Assembly: GCA_965232985.1 (NCBI GenBank)
Contig: CBDDRC010000009.1
Location: 89,213 to 153,212, forward strand
Direction: 5' to 3'
Source: JADFDG01 sp965232985
GTDB taxonomy: Bacteria; Pseudomonadota; Gammaproteobacteria; Pseudomonadales; JADFDG01
DNA: 64,000 nt
Shown: positions 19,817-27,704 of the stretch, one piece after another
How positions within the stretch are numbered: the stretch's first letter is position 1
Layout of the letters: the number at the start of each line of letters is the position of its first letter
Position numbers and translations under genes: made by a program
The notes under the pieces: generated by a model
What the model saw: the letters and a program-made list of their open reading frames with translations, nothing else
The model's database searches: none
Told to the model about the DNA's origin: nothing

Positions 19817-20080
19817 ATGGAAACCACCAAGCTCTCCAGCAAAGGCCAAGTGATCATACCCAAGGCCTTCCGGAGCACCCACAACTGGGAGCCAGGCCTT
19901 GAACTCATGGTGATAGACACCGGGGACGGGCTGCTGCTGAAACCCAAGGCTCCCTTTGCCCCTTCTGAACTTTCGGAGGTCTCTGGCATGTTCAAGGGCA
20001 AGGTCGCCGCCAAGACCGATAAAGAGATTGAAGCCGCGCTGCTTCAGGACATGCGGAGAAAGTGGCGTGTTGGCAATTGA
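19817..20080 (+). CDS. vapB: AbrB/VapB-type antitoxin
   Basis: 87 residues. The N-terminal half METTKLSSKGQVIIPKAFR is the SpoVT/AbrB swapped-hairpin DNA-binding domain (the KGQVxIPK motif). The C-terminal half is charged and would wrap the toxin. The ATG at 19817 has GGAG upstream. It overlaps the downstream toxin by 14 bases, the usual arrangement for a toxin-antitoxin operon, which it would autoregulate. Confidence 0.9.
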   Translation: METTKLSSKGQVIIPKAFRSTHNWEPGLELMVIDTGDGLLLKPKAPFAPSELSEVSGMFKGKVAAKTDKEIEAALLQDMRRKWRVGN

Positions 20081-20456
20081 TACCAACGTCTTGGTGCGAC
20101 TGCTGGTAAGCGACAACCCGGCACAGAGCAAGGCCAGCCAAAAACTCTTCGCTTCCGAGGACATTTTCATCCCGGATACCGTGCTGCTGGAAACTGAATG
20201 GGTCTTACGCGCCGCCTTCGACTTGAGCCCCGCAGACATATGCACTGCCTTCCGGCGGATCTGCGGCCTGCACAACGTGACGGTGAGCGACGGACAACTT
20301 ATCGCTCAAGTAGTTGACTGGCATGAAGCCGGTTTTGACTTCGCAGATGCCTTTCATCTTGCGCTGAGCAAGGAACAAGACTCGCTCAAGACTTTCGACG
20401 CTGGCTTCATCAAGAATGCCAAGAAGCATACCGACCGGCGCGTGGAACGGCCATAA
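20067..20456 (+). CDS. vapC: PIN-domain toxin VapC
   Basis: 129 residues beginning at the GTG at 20067, with GGAGA upstream. The PIN acidic residues are visible: D in AIDTNVLVRLL near the N-terminus, E in LLETEWVL, and a DxxD pair in FDFADAFHLAL. VapC proteins are Mg2+-dependent RNases that cut tRNA or rRNA and are held by VapB. No disruption is seen, so the pair looks functional. Confidence 0.9.
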   Translation: MLAIDTNVLVRLLVSDNPAQSKASQKLFASEDIFIPDTVLLETEWVLRAAFDLSPADICTAFRRICGLHNVTVSDGQLIAQVVDWHEAGFDFADAFHLALSKEQDSLKTFDAGFIKNAKKHTDRRVERP

Positions 20457-20570
20457 CGTTTTCGTTAAGGCCGTATTTTCAGCGTGCGCGCACCAAGCAT
20501 TTTCCTGTCGCCTTATATTTTCCCAAGGTTGGAGTTCAAGGCTGGCAATAAAAATGACGGCGAATGCGGC

Positions 20571-21206
20571 TTATATCCGTGCCGTAATTTCCAGCCAGTC
20601 GGCAAGCAGTCGCCACACATCCTCGATCCCGGTTTTTTCCGTTGCCGAGAACGCGCTTGCTGTCGCGCCGGGCCAGCGCGTCAGTTGCTTGCGCACGGCA
20701 AGCACGGAGTTGCTGGTTGCACCGCGACTGAGTTTGTCGGCCTTGGTGAGCAGGCAGTGCGCGCGCAGTTGGCGTGTCATGCACCAGTCGAGCATCATGG
20801 TGTCGAAATCAGTGAGCGGGTGACGGATGTCCATCACCAGGACCAGGCCGCCAAGACTTGCGCGGTGCTCAAGATAATCTTCGAGGCCTTCCTGCCAGCG
20901 CTCGCGCACGCTGGCAGATACCTTGGCATAACCGTAACCGGGCAAGTCGACCAGTCGGCGGTGTTCGTCGACCGTGAAGAAGTTGAGCAGTTGGGTACGC
21001 CCGGGTGTTTTGCTGGTGCGGGCCAGGGCGCCCTGCTGGACGAGCGCATTGAGGGCGCTGGACTTGCCGGCATTGGAGCGCCCGGCGAAGGCAATCTCTA
21101 CACCGCGGTCGGGCGGGCAGTCGCGGGTGGTGGTGGCGCTCGTCAGGAACGTGGCGTTGTGCAGCAGACGGGAACAGGCGCGCGCCGGGTCCGGGGTGTT
21201 GGCCAT
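20571..21206 (-). CDS. engB: Ribosome-biogenesis GTP-binding protein EngB (YsxC/YihA)
   Basis: 211 residues. The TRAFAC GTPase motifs are G1 AGRSNAGKSS, G2 KTPGRTQ, G3 DLPGYGYA and G4 TKAD. It is needed for 50S ribosomal subunit assembly. The ATG at 21206 begins MANTPDP. It is divergent from the c5-type cytochrome gene and convergent with vapC. The polA-engB-cytochrome-dsbA order matches Pseudomonas apart from the antiporter and vapBC between polA and engB. Confidence 0.96.
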   Translation of the reverse strand: MANTPDPARACSRLLHNATFLTSATTTRDCPPDRGVEIAFAGRSNAGKSSALNALVQQGALARTSKTPGRTQLLNFFTVDEHRRLVDLPGYGYAKVSASVRERWQEGLEDYLEHRASLGGLVLVMDIRHPLTDFDTMMLDWCMTRQLRAHCLLTKADKLSRGATSNSVLAVRKQLTRWPGATASAFSATEKTGIEDVWRLLADWLEITARI

Positions 21207-21389
21207 TCGGCAGGTTCCTGATTTAACTTTGGTTTTTCGGCGTGAGGCGAATTCTAGCCAGCATTACCCCCAGAAGATATAATCCGCCGCCGCCGGAGTC
21301 CCTGCTCCGGCTGTGCCTTTAATCAGGAACCCGGCTCCGTTGTGGGTCTCTAACGGTTCGGGTCCTTCTCCAGCCTCCGAGGTCAGGTC

Positions 21390-21695
21390 ATGAAAAAGAT
21401 TGCCGTCGCCGCTGCGATTGGCCTGCTGTCCCTCTCGGTTTCCGCCCACGCCGTGGATCCGAAGATCAAGGCCAAGTACGACAAGACCTGCACGTTCTGC
21501 CATGCGACCGGCGCCGCTGGCGCACCGAAAACAGGTGATGCCGCCGCCTGGAAACCGCGTTTGGCAAAAGGCGATGACGCGCTGCTGAAATCCGTCAAGA
21601 ATGGCTTCAACGCCATGCCGCCCAAGGGCATGTGCAACGATTGCACCGACGCGGACTACAAGGCGCTGATCCGTTACAACGCAACGGGCAAGTAA
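21390..21695 (+). CDS. Cytochrome c5-family protein, monoheme
   Basis: 101 residues with a signal peptide ending near AHA (residue 21), then a heme site C34-TFC-H38. The axial methionine is probably in NAMPPKG. A second cysteine pair, C82-ND-C85, is the disulphide typical of cytochrome c5. It is a periplasmic electron carrier. A ribosome site GAGGTCAGG precedes it. It is followed by a diheme cytochrome gene, probably in the same operon. Confidence 0.92.
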   Translation: MKKIAVAAAIGLLSLSVSAHAVDPKIKAKYDKTCTFCHATGAAGAPKTGDAAAWKPRLAKGDDALLKSVKNGFNAMPPKGMCNDCTDADYKALIRYNATGK

Positions 21696-21749
21696 GCCGG
21701 TTCTGCGCCGGGCCTCTCTGACAATCAGCTGCTCTTCTGGATGTAACCG

Positions 21750-22409
21750 ATGAATCCGATCAAGACCTTTTCCTTCGTGTTGCTCGCCGGCCTCCTGGGT
21801 ATCGCACAGGCCAATGAAGCCGCTGCTCCGGCAGCCCCGGCCGGTGATGCCGCAGCGGGCAAGGCCAAGGCAGTTGCCTGCGGCGCCTGCCACAACCCGG
21901 ATGGCAACAGCGTTATCAGCACCAACCCGAAACTGGCCGGCCAGGGCGCGCAATACATTGCCAAGCAATTGCATGACTTCAAGAGCGGCAAGCGCGCCAA
22001 CCCGATCATGATGGGCATGGCTGGGCCGCTGTCGGATCAGGACATCTTGGATATCGCGGCATATTTCGCCGCGCAGAAGAGCAGCACCAGCGCCGCCGAC
22101 CCGGCTCAGGTGCAGGCCGGCGAGAAGGTCTGGCGCGGCGGCAATCTGCAGTCCGGCGTTATGGCTTGTACCGGTTGTCATGGCCCGTCCGGTCGCGGCA
22201 ACCTGCAGGCTGCCTACCCGGCACTGCGCGGCCAGCATGCCGATTATGTGGAAATCCAGCTCAAGGCGTTTCGTGGCACCGCCCGTGGCGACCTCACCGG
22301 CGACAAGCGCGAAAACGATCCGGAAGGCATGATGCGCGGCGTGGCGAAGAATCTGAGCGACAGCGAGATCAAGGCGCTGGCGCAGTTCGTGACGGGCCTG
22401 TATCAGTAA
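21750..22409 (+). CDS. Cytochrome c4, diheme
   Basis: 219 residues with a signal peptide (to about ANE, residue 20) and two class-I cytochrome c domains. The hemes attach at C44-GAC-H48 and C140-TGC-H144. Methionine ligands are likely in NPIMMGMAG and DPEGMMRGV. Cytochrome c4 carries electrons from the bc1 complex toward terminal oxidases in the periplasm. It lies 54 bases after the c5-type gene and 99 before dsbA. Confidence 0.93.
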   Translation: MNPIKTFSFVLLAGLLGIAQANEAAAPAAPAGDAAAGKAKAVACGACHNPDGNSVISTNPKLAGQGAQYIAKQLHDFKSGKRANPIMMGMAGPLSDQDILDIAAYFAAQKSSTSAADPAQVQAGEKVWRGGNLQSGVMACTGCHGPSGRGNLQAAYPALRGQHADYVEIQLKAFRGTARGDLTGDKRENDPEGMMRGVAKNLSDSEIKALAQFVTGLYQ

Positions 22410-22508
22410 GCAGCGCGGGAACCGGCTGTTGCCGGGCGTGTTCCAACCAGCAAGCCCGGGCCGGCGCGCCGCCGGCCGGCCCCGCCCTTAAGTCAGCCGA
22501 GGAACACC

Positions 22509-23159
22509 ATGAACATCCGCCGCCAGCTTTCTGCTTTGCTGCTCATGTTGCCGCTTGCCGCGTTCGCGGTGCCCTATGCGCCTGGTGCCGCCAGCGATGC
22601 CAGCATCGTGCCGGGCCGTGATTATATCGAGCTGGCTGCGCCGTTGCCGGTTTCCACCGGCAACAAGCTGGAAGTGCGCGAATTCTTTTTCTACGGCTGC
22701 TCGCACTGTTTTGATCTTGAGCCGGCGGTGAATGGCTGGCTGAAGCGCAAGCCGGCGGATGTGGCATTGGTGCGCACGCCGGCCGTGTTCAATGCGAAGT
22801 GGGAAGTGCTTGCGCGCGCTTATTACGTGGCCGACGAGCTGCAGATGCTGGAAAAAATCCACGCACCGATCTACAGCGCCATCCATATCAAAAATGAGAA
22901 ACTCGACAGCCAGGAAGCGCTCGGCAAATTCTTCGTGCGCATGGGCGCCACGCAGGCGCAGTTCGATGCAGCGTGGAACTCCACCCGGGTCAATCTCAGC
23001 GTGAAGAACGCCGAGGTATTGGCGCGCAAGTACATGATTCAGGGAACCCCGACGCTGACCGTGAATGGCAAGTACGTGGTGCCGGCTGCCGGTGAGCGCA
23101 CGTTCGCCATCGTTGATTTCCTGCTCGGGAAGGAACGTGTCGCACGAGCCGGCAAGTAA
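22509..23159 (+). CDS. dsbA: Thiol:disulfide interchange protein DsbA
   Basis: 216 residues with a signal peptide (to about AFA, residue 19). This is a thioredoxin-fold oxidase that introduces disulphides into periplasmic proteins. The active site reads C64-SH-C67 instead of the usual CPHC, and the cis-proline loop is GTPTL (P181). The Ser for Pro exchange should alter redox potential slightly; activity is expected to remain. An AGCCGAGGAACACC leader gives a ribosome site. The 3' end overlaps the next gene by 23 bases if that gene starts at GTG 23137. Confidence 0.93.
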   Translation: MNIRRQLSALLLMLPLAAFAVPYAPGAASDASIVPGRDYIELAAPLPVSTGNKLEVREFFFYGCSHCFDLEPAVNGWLKRKPADVALVRTPAVFNAKWEVLARAYYVADELQMLEKIHAPIYSAIHIKNEKLDSQEALGKFFVRMGATQAQFDAAWNSTRVNLSVKNAEVLARKYMIQGTPTLTVNGKYVVPAAGERTFAIVDFLLGKERVARAGK

Positions 23160-23988
23160 GGGCATTCCATCTCGGTTTTTCCAGCGCCGCTATGGAGAAA
23201 GCGGGCGTCGCCATGCGGCGCCCTGCGCACTTCCCGGCGAAACCCTGCGCCTGCTGAGTTTCAATATCCAGGCTGGCATCGGCACCCGGAAATTCCACCA
23301 GTACGTCACGCACAGTTGGCGGCACATTGTTCCGCACCGCAACAGCTTGTCGAACCTTGACCGGATTGCCGATGTGGTGCGTGATTACGATATCGTCGCG
23401 CTGCAGGAAGTTGACAGCGGCAGTTTGCGCAGCGGTTTCGTCAATCAGTTGCGGCATATTGCCGAGCGTGCGGAATTTCCCTGGTGGCACCAACAGGTGA
23501 ACCGCAATCTCGGCACGCTGGGGCAATTCAGCAACGGCGTGTTGAGTCGTTTTGCGCCGCACACTATCGAAGATCATCGCTTGCCTGGCCCACCGGGTCG
23601 TGGCGCGGTCATTGCGCGTTACGGCAACCCGGCGCAACCGCTGGTGATCGTCGGCCTGCATCTTGCCCTTGGCGAGCGGGCGCGCAATCGCCAGCTTGAT
23701 TATGTCTGCGATCTTGTCGCCAATGATGAGCATGTGGTGATCATGGGTGATCTCAATATGCCGGCTGATCGCCTGCGGCATTCGCCGCTCGGGCGGCTGG
23801 GTTTGCAGGATGTTACAGAGCCGCTGTTCACCTACCCCAGCTGGCGCCCCGACCGCCACATTGACCACATTCTCGCTTCGCCGAGCCTCAGCATCGAGCG
23901 CATTGAGGTGCTTGATTGCACTCTCTCCGACCACCGCCCGGTAGTTATGGAGCTGAGGTTACCGGCAGTGGTACGCGGGATCGCCTGA
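23137..23988 (+). CDS. Endonuclease/exonuclease/phosphatase-family protein
   Basis: About 283 residues. EEP-fold motifs are present: LLSFNIQAG (metal-binding Asn), VALQEVDSG (Glu), VIVGLHLALG, VIMGDLNMPAD (Asp-x-Asn) and the final LSDHRPVVMEL (Asp-His). Members are Mg2+-dependent phosphodiesterases acting on nucleic acids, lipids or inositol phosphates; the substrate here is unknown. The start is uncertain: GTG 23137, with GGGAAGGAA before it, is chosen, inside the end of dsbA. A gene of this family also follows dsbA in Pseudomonas. Confidence 0.82.
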   Translation: MSHEPASKGIPSRFFQRRYGESGRRHAAPCALPGETLRLLSFNIQAGIGTRKFHQYVTHSWRHIVPHRNSLSNLDRIADVVRDYDIVALQEVDSGSLRSGFVNQLRHIAERAEFPWWHQQVNRNLGTLGQFSNGVLSRFAPHTIEDHRLPGPPGRGAVIARYGNPAQPLVIVGLHLALGERARNRQLDYVCDLVANDEHVVIMGDLNMPADRLRHSPLGRLGLQDVTEPLFTYPSWRPDRHIDHILASPSLSIERIEVLDCTLSDHRPVVMELRLPAVVRGIA

Positions 23989-24173
23989 GGCATCCCCTGC
24001 CTTGGCCGGAATAAGATTCTTTCCTTGATGCCAGTCAAGGGCGGCCAGAATTTATTTTGTGAGGTCGTCATTGTGTGCGATATCATACCGACCGTTTTGC
24101 AGTGTTCAGCCTTTCCGGGCACCGCGCGCGACAGATCAAACTTTCCTCACCCAAATGGCCAAGGAGCACCACC

Positions 24174-24362
24174 ATGAAGCAACTGATCCAGAAATTCCTC
24201 AAGGACGAGTCGGGCGCAACGATGGTGGAATACGCGATCCTCGTCGCGCTGATCTCCGTTGCCGCGATTACCATCATCGTGTTCGTCGGCGGGCAGGTTG
24301 AGGCCGCCTTCCAAAAGGTGAAGACTGAGCTCACCGCCGGCGGCCTTACGCCGGCAGCGTAG
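24174..24362 (+). CDS. flp: Flp-family type IVb major pilin
   Basis: 62 residues. The short leader MKQLIQKFLKDESG is followed by the prepilin-peptidase site G/ATMVE, with the expected glutamate at +5 and tyrosine at +6 of the mature protein, then a single hydrophobic helix. It forms the Tad (tight adherence) pilus fibre. The ATG has AAGGAG nine bases upstream. A strong terminator follows at 24387, so the pilin can be transcribed in excess over the assembly genes, as is usual for Flp. Confidence 0.93.
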   Translation: MKQLIQKFLKDESGATMVEYAILVALISVAAITIIVFVGGQVEAAFQKVKTELTAGGLTPAA

Positions 24363-24386
24363 AAAGACCGCCCCCAGGGGTTGGTA

Positions 24387-24414
24387 ACAAAAGGGTCCGT
24401 CAGGACCCTTTTGT
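24387..24414 (+). terminator. Rho-independent terminator after flp
   Basis: A perfect 12-bp stem, ACAAAAGGGTCC / GGACCCTTTTGT, has a four-base loop GTCA and a following TTT run. It lies 24 bases past the flp stop. Partial read-through would set the ratio of pilin to assembly proteins. Confidence 0.88.
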
Positions 24415-24475
24415 TTTCCCCTGCAGCGCGCGCAGCAGCAAGCAACGAGAACCCACCAGAAACACAGGGGACCGT

Positions 24476-25003
24476 ATGGACGACGGGGTCGAACCGGGCC
24501 GCTGGGCCGTGCTGGTCATCGTGCTCGCGGTTGCAACCCTGGCGGATCTACGGGCCCGCCGCATTCCAAATTGGCTGACGTTTGCCGGCTGCGTGGCCGG
24601 CCTGGTGCTGGGCGCCCTGGCGGCGGGTGTTGGCGGTTTTCTGCTCGCTGGCAAGGGGTTGTTGCTCGCTTTTGCCATTTCGCTGCCGTTCTGGCTGGCC
24701 GGGTGGATGGGCGCCGGTGACGTGAAATTGCTGGCCGCTGTCGGCGCGTTCGTCGGCTCGGGCCTTGTGATCCAGACCCTGCTGGCCGTTGGCATCGCCG
24801 GTGCTGTGCTGGCGGTCGGTGCCTTGTTGTGGCGGGGCCTGCTGGCGCGCACCGGCGAGCGGGTGGTGGCGACACTCAGCCTCTCGCTGGCTTCCCGCCG
24901 GTGGAATTATGTGGCGCCGGACGCGCAGGAAAGCGCTGTCCGGCTGCCTTATGCGGTAGCGATTACGGCGGGTACTTTCGCCGCAGTCATGTTGTTCGGT
25001 TGA
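24476..25003 (+). CDS. cpaA: Prepilin peptidase CpaA/TadV
   Basis: 175 residues, mostly hydrophobic (five to six helices), with the two catalytic aspartates of type-IV prepilin peptidases: D in LADLRARRIPNW and D in GAGDVKLLAA. It lacks the N-methyltransferase domain of PilD, as expected for TadV. It cleaves the Flp, TadE and TadF leaders at the inner membrane. It lies just after the flp terminator. Confidence 0.93.
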   Translation: MDDGVEPGRWAVLVIVLAVATLADLRARRIPNWLTFAGCVAGLVLGALAAGVGGFLLAGKGLLLAFAISLPFWLAGWMGAGDVKLLAAVGAFVGSGLVIQTLLAVGIAGAVLAVGALLWRGLLARTGERVVATLSLSLASRRWNYVAPDAQESAVRLPYAVAITAGTFAAVMLFG

Positions 25004-25066
25004 ACAGGGAACCACCCGGGTTACCGGCCAACCGGTGACATTTATCTTTCTGACAAGGAGACAGTA

Positions 25067-25966
25067 ATGCAGTTACGAGCCCTCATCATGCTGGCCCTGG
25101 CGCTGATTATGGGCGGCATTACGGTGTTCCTCGTGAATACTTTCCTGCAACGCGAAGTCAGTGACCTGGGGCGGGTGCAGGAAATCCGCACCGTCCCGGT
25201 TGTTGTTGCGGCCACCGATCTCAAGGTTGGCACCAAACTTGAGGCGGTTATGGTCCAGGTCGCGGACTGGCCGGCAGAGGTCGCGCCGGAAGGCACATTC
25301 AAGGATGTGGCAACGTTGATCGGCGAGAAACCGCCGGTGGTTCTGCAGGAGATTCGTCGCGGCGAAATTGTGCTGCCGTACAAACTGTCGCCGCATGGCG
25401 CCCGTGGCGGCCTGCCTTCGCGCATCCTGGAAGATCAGCGCGCAATTACCGTGCCGGTAACGGAAGTGACGGGCGTCGGCGGATTCGTGATGCCGGGCGA
25501 TTTCGTTGATGTTATGCATACTTCCGCGATCGGCCGCCGGGACGAATTGCCGGTGACCCGTATCTTGCTGCAGAACGTGCTGGTGCTCGGCATTGACCAG
25601 GTCAGCTCGCAGGACAGAGGTGAGCCGAAGATCGTTAATGCGATCACCTTGCAGGTGAGCACTGAGGCGGCGCAGCGCCTGACGCTGGGCCTTGCGACCG
25701 GCAGCATCACCCTCATCCTGCGCAACGAGTTCGATGCCTCGCTGCTGGCTGCCAGCGACGTCACCTGGCAGGACTTGGTGCCGTTCATTCCCGAGCCGCA
25801 GAAGACGCGCGTCGTGAAGCGTCAGCGCCGTGAGCCGGTAGCCGTACCGAAGCCGCAGGTTGAAGTGATCCGTGGCCTGCAGGTCACCAAGCAATCCGTG
25901 TCGGGCCCCGAAGGCGGTGCTGCAGCCAATGATGCCGGCGAGCAAAAGCCGGCCGCGAACCAGTGA
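25067..25966 (+). CDS. cpaB: Flp pilus assembly protein CpaB/RcpC
   Basis: 299 residues with an N-terminal membrane anchor, then an SAF/beta-clip-like domain (VPVVVAATDLKVGTKLEAVM) and the RcpC/CpaB core, FVMPGDFVDVMHTS. It is a periplasmic part of the Tad secretion channel that helps secretin assembly. The ATG has AAGGAG upstream. Its stop is about 10 bases before the secretin gene. Confidence 0.92.
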   Translation: MQLRALIMLALALIMGGITVFLVNTFLQREVSDLGRVQEIRTVPVVVAATDLKVGTKLEAVMVQVADWPAEVAPEGTFKDVATLIGEKPPVVLQEIRRGEIVLPYKLSPHGARGGLPSRILEDQRAITVPVTEVTGVGGFVMPGDFVDVMHTSAIGRRDELPVTRILLQNVLVLGIDQVSSQDRGEPKIVNAITLQVSTEAAQRLTLGLATGSITLILRNEFDASLLAASDVTWQDLVPFIPEPQKTRVVKRQRREPVAVPKPQVEVIRGLQVTKQSVSGPEGGAAANDAGEQKPAANQ

Positions 25967-25976
25967 GGGATCAGCC

Positions 25977-27446
25977 ATGAATCGCCTGTGTATGGAGAGC
26001 AAGGTCATGAAAAGGTTTTTCATGTTGTTCGCGGTGTTGTTCGCAGTGTCGGCCGGCATGATGGTCGGCGGTGTCGCATCCGCTGAAGACATCGGGCTGG
26101 AGTTCGGCGGTCGCAAGGCGATGGAATTGCGCCTGCCGATGGGCCGCTCCCAGATCATCAGTTCGCCGGTCGCCCTGGAGCAGGTGGTGATCGGCAGCCC
26201 GGAAGTAGCCGACATCAAGTTGCTGTCCGCCGGGCGCGTGCTGATTCTCGGCATCAAGCCTGGCCGTACCAACCTGGTGTTCCGGCAAAAAGGTGGTGAT
26301 CTCGTCGCGTTGATGGATGTCGTGGTCGGCTATGACCTCAATGGCATCAAGCAGCGGATTTTCGACATGATGCCGAATGAAAGCCGCCTGGAAGTGCGCG
26401 ACAGTAACGACCGCATGATTCTGGCCGGTGAAATTTCCAGCGCCTATGCCATGGATATGGCGCTGAACGTGGCGCGCAGTTACGTGCCGGCCGACAAGGT
26501 CATCAACCTGATGCAGGTCTCCGGTGGCTCGCAGGTGATGCTCGAGGCGCGCGTCGCGGAAGTGTCACGCGACTCAATGAAGGATCTCGGGCTGCGTACC
26601 TCGATCGGCAACAACGCGCCGGAGTGGAACATCGTTACCGGCAACGGCGCAGTGACGGCTGCGGCGAACTTCACCCAGGCCTTTGGCGACATTACCTGGA
26701 ACAAGATTGGCGGCAGCTCGCCGGATTCGCTGACCATCCGCTTGCAGGCGCTGGAGAAGAAAGGTCTTGCCAAGACGCTGGCTGAACCCAATCTCGTTGC
26801 ATTGTCCGGTCAGGAAGCGAATTTCCTGGCAGGCGGCGAGATCCCGATTCCTGTGGCAAGCGCGGCCAACGGCGCGATCACTGTCGACTACAAGGAGTTC
26901 GGTGTTGGTCTGCGCTTCACGCCGACCGTTCTTGATGCCAGCAAGATCAATCTGAAGTTGTTGTCCGAGGTGTCTGCGTTGGGCACCAGGGACTACAACA
27001 TCGGTTCGGGTACGCTGCCATCGATCACCACGCGGCGCGCCGGCACTACCATCGAATTGGCCGACGGGCAGAGCTTTGCCATCGCCGGCCTGATGCAGAG
27101 CGACATGAACAATGCCATTCAGCAATTCCCGCTGCTTGGCGACATCCCGATACTCGGCGCGCTGTTTCGCTCAACAAAATATCAGCGCAACGAAACGGAA
27201 CTCGTGATTGTTGTGACTGCCCGCCTGGTCAGGCCAGCCAACGCCAGGCCGGCATTGCCGACGGACGTGTTTGTGCCGCCGAACGACATTGATCAGTACC
27301 TGCTGGGTCGTCTGGAGCACACGCCGAAGAAGCGCCAATTTCCGCCGAGCGAGCAGAATGGCGGGGCCGCTGCCGGGCGTGATGGCGGTATGCAGCAACC
27401 CGTTGGACACCAGGTAAAAGCGGAGAACAGCAATGCGAAAAAATAA
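25977..27446 (+). CDS. cpaC: Tad outer-membrane secretin CpaC/RcpA
   Basis: 489 residues from the ATG at 25977 (GAGG ribosome site); a second possible start is 26007. A signal peptide ends near VASA. The N-terminal BON/pilus-associated domain is followed by the secretin core, VALSGQEANFLAGGEIPIPV and GTTIELADGQSFAIAGLM. The end pattern is FPLLGDIPILGALFRS, then TELVIVVTARLV. It forms the outer-membrane gate for the Flp pilus. The 3' end overlaps the next gene by 14 bases. Confidence 0.95.
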   Translation: MNRLCMESKVMKRFFMLFAVLFAVSAGMMVGGVASAEDIGLEFGGRKAMELRLPMGRSQIISSPVALEQVVIGSPEVADIKLLSAGRVLILGIKPGRTNLVFRQKGGDLVALMDVVVGYDLNGIKQRIFDMMPNESRLEVRDSNDRMILAGEISSAYAMDMALNVARSYVPADKVINLMQVSGGSQVMLEARVAEVSRDSMKDLGLRTSIGNNAPEWNIVTGNGAVTAAANFTQAFGDITWNKIGGSSPDSLTIRLQALEKKGLAKTLAEPNLVALSGQEANFLAGGEIPIPVASAANGAITVDYKEFGVGLRFTPTVLDASKINLKLLSEVSALGTRDYNIGSGTLPSITTRRAGTTIELADGQSFAIAGLMQSDMNNAIQQFPLLGDIPILGALFRSTKYQRNETELVIVVTARLVRPANARPALPTDVFVPPNDIDQYLLGRLEHTPKKRQFPPSEQNGGAAAGRDGGMQQPVGHQVKAENSNAKK

Positions 27447-27696
27447 GCTCGTCTTCATCGCGCTGGTGGTTGCCGCCCTTGCGGTTGCTGGCTGCGCGCA
27501 CAGGACGCTGCGTGCCGATTTCGGCAACAGCAACAAAATCAACCAGGCGGCTCAGACGGTGAACCCGGCCGCTGCAGGGCAGGCGCCGGCCATGAACACG
27601 GTCGATGGTCAGAAGGTTGAAAAAGTGCTGGGCCGTTACCGCAATGACAAGGCCGAAGCCAGTCGTGGCAAGTTGCTGAGCGAGCTTGGCAACTAA
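27433..27696 (+). CDS. Small Tad-locus lipoprotein
   Basis: 87 residues. The lipobox LAVAGC gives a mature N-terminal cysteine at about residue 21, followed by a low-complexity Asn/Gln/Ala-rich segment and a basic C-terminal helix (VLGRYRNDKAEASRGK). It lies between the secretin and the TadG-like gene and overlaps the former. Its position suggests a secretin pilotin or CpaD-like accessory part, but I recognise no defined family. Confidence 0.78.
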   Translation: MRKNKLVFIALVVAALAVAGCAHRTLRADFGNSNKINQAAQTVNPAAAGQAPAMNTVDGQKVEKVLGRYRNDKAEASRGKLLSELGN

Positions 27697-27704
27697 GACG
27701 ACTG

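Noticed and set aside
24023..24040. CCTTGA-TGCCAG-TCAAGG inverted repeat upstream of flp
   Set aside because: The stem is short and has no T-run, and there is no shared motif with other promoters; its meaning cannot be decided.
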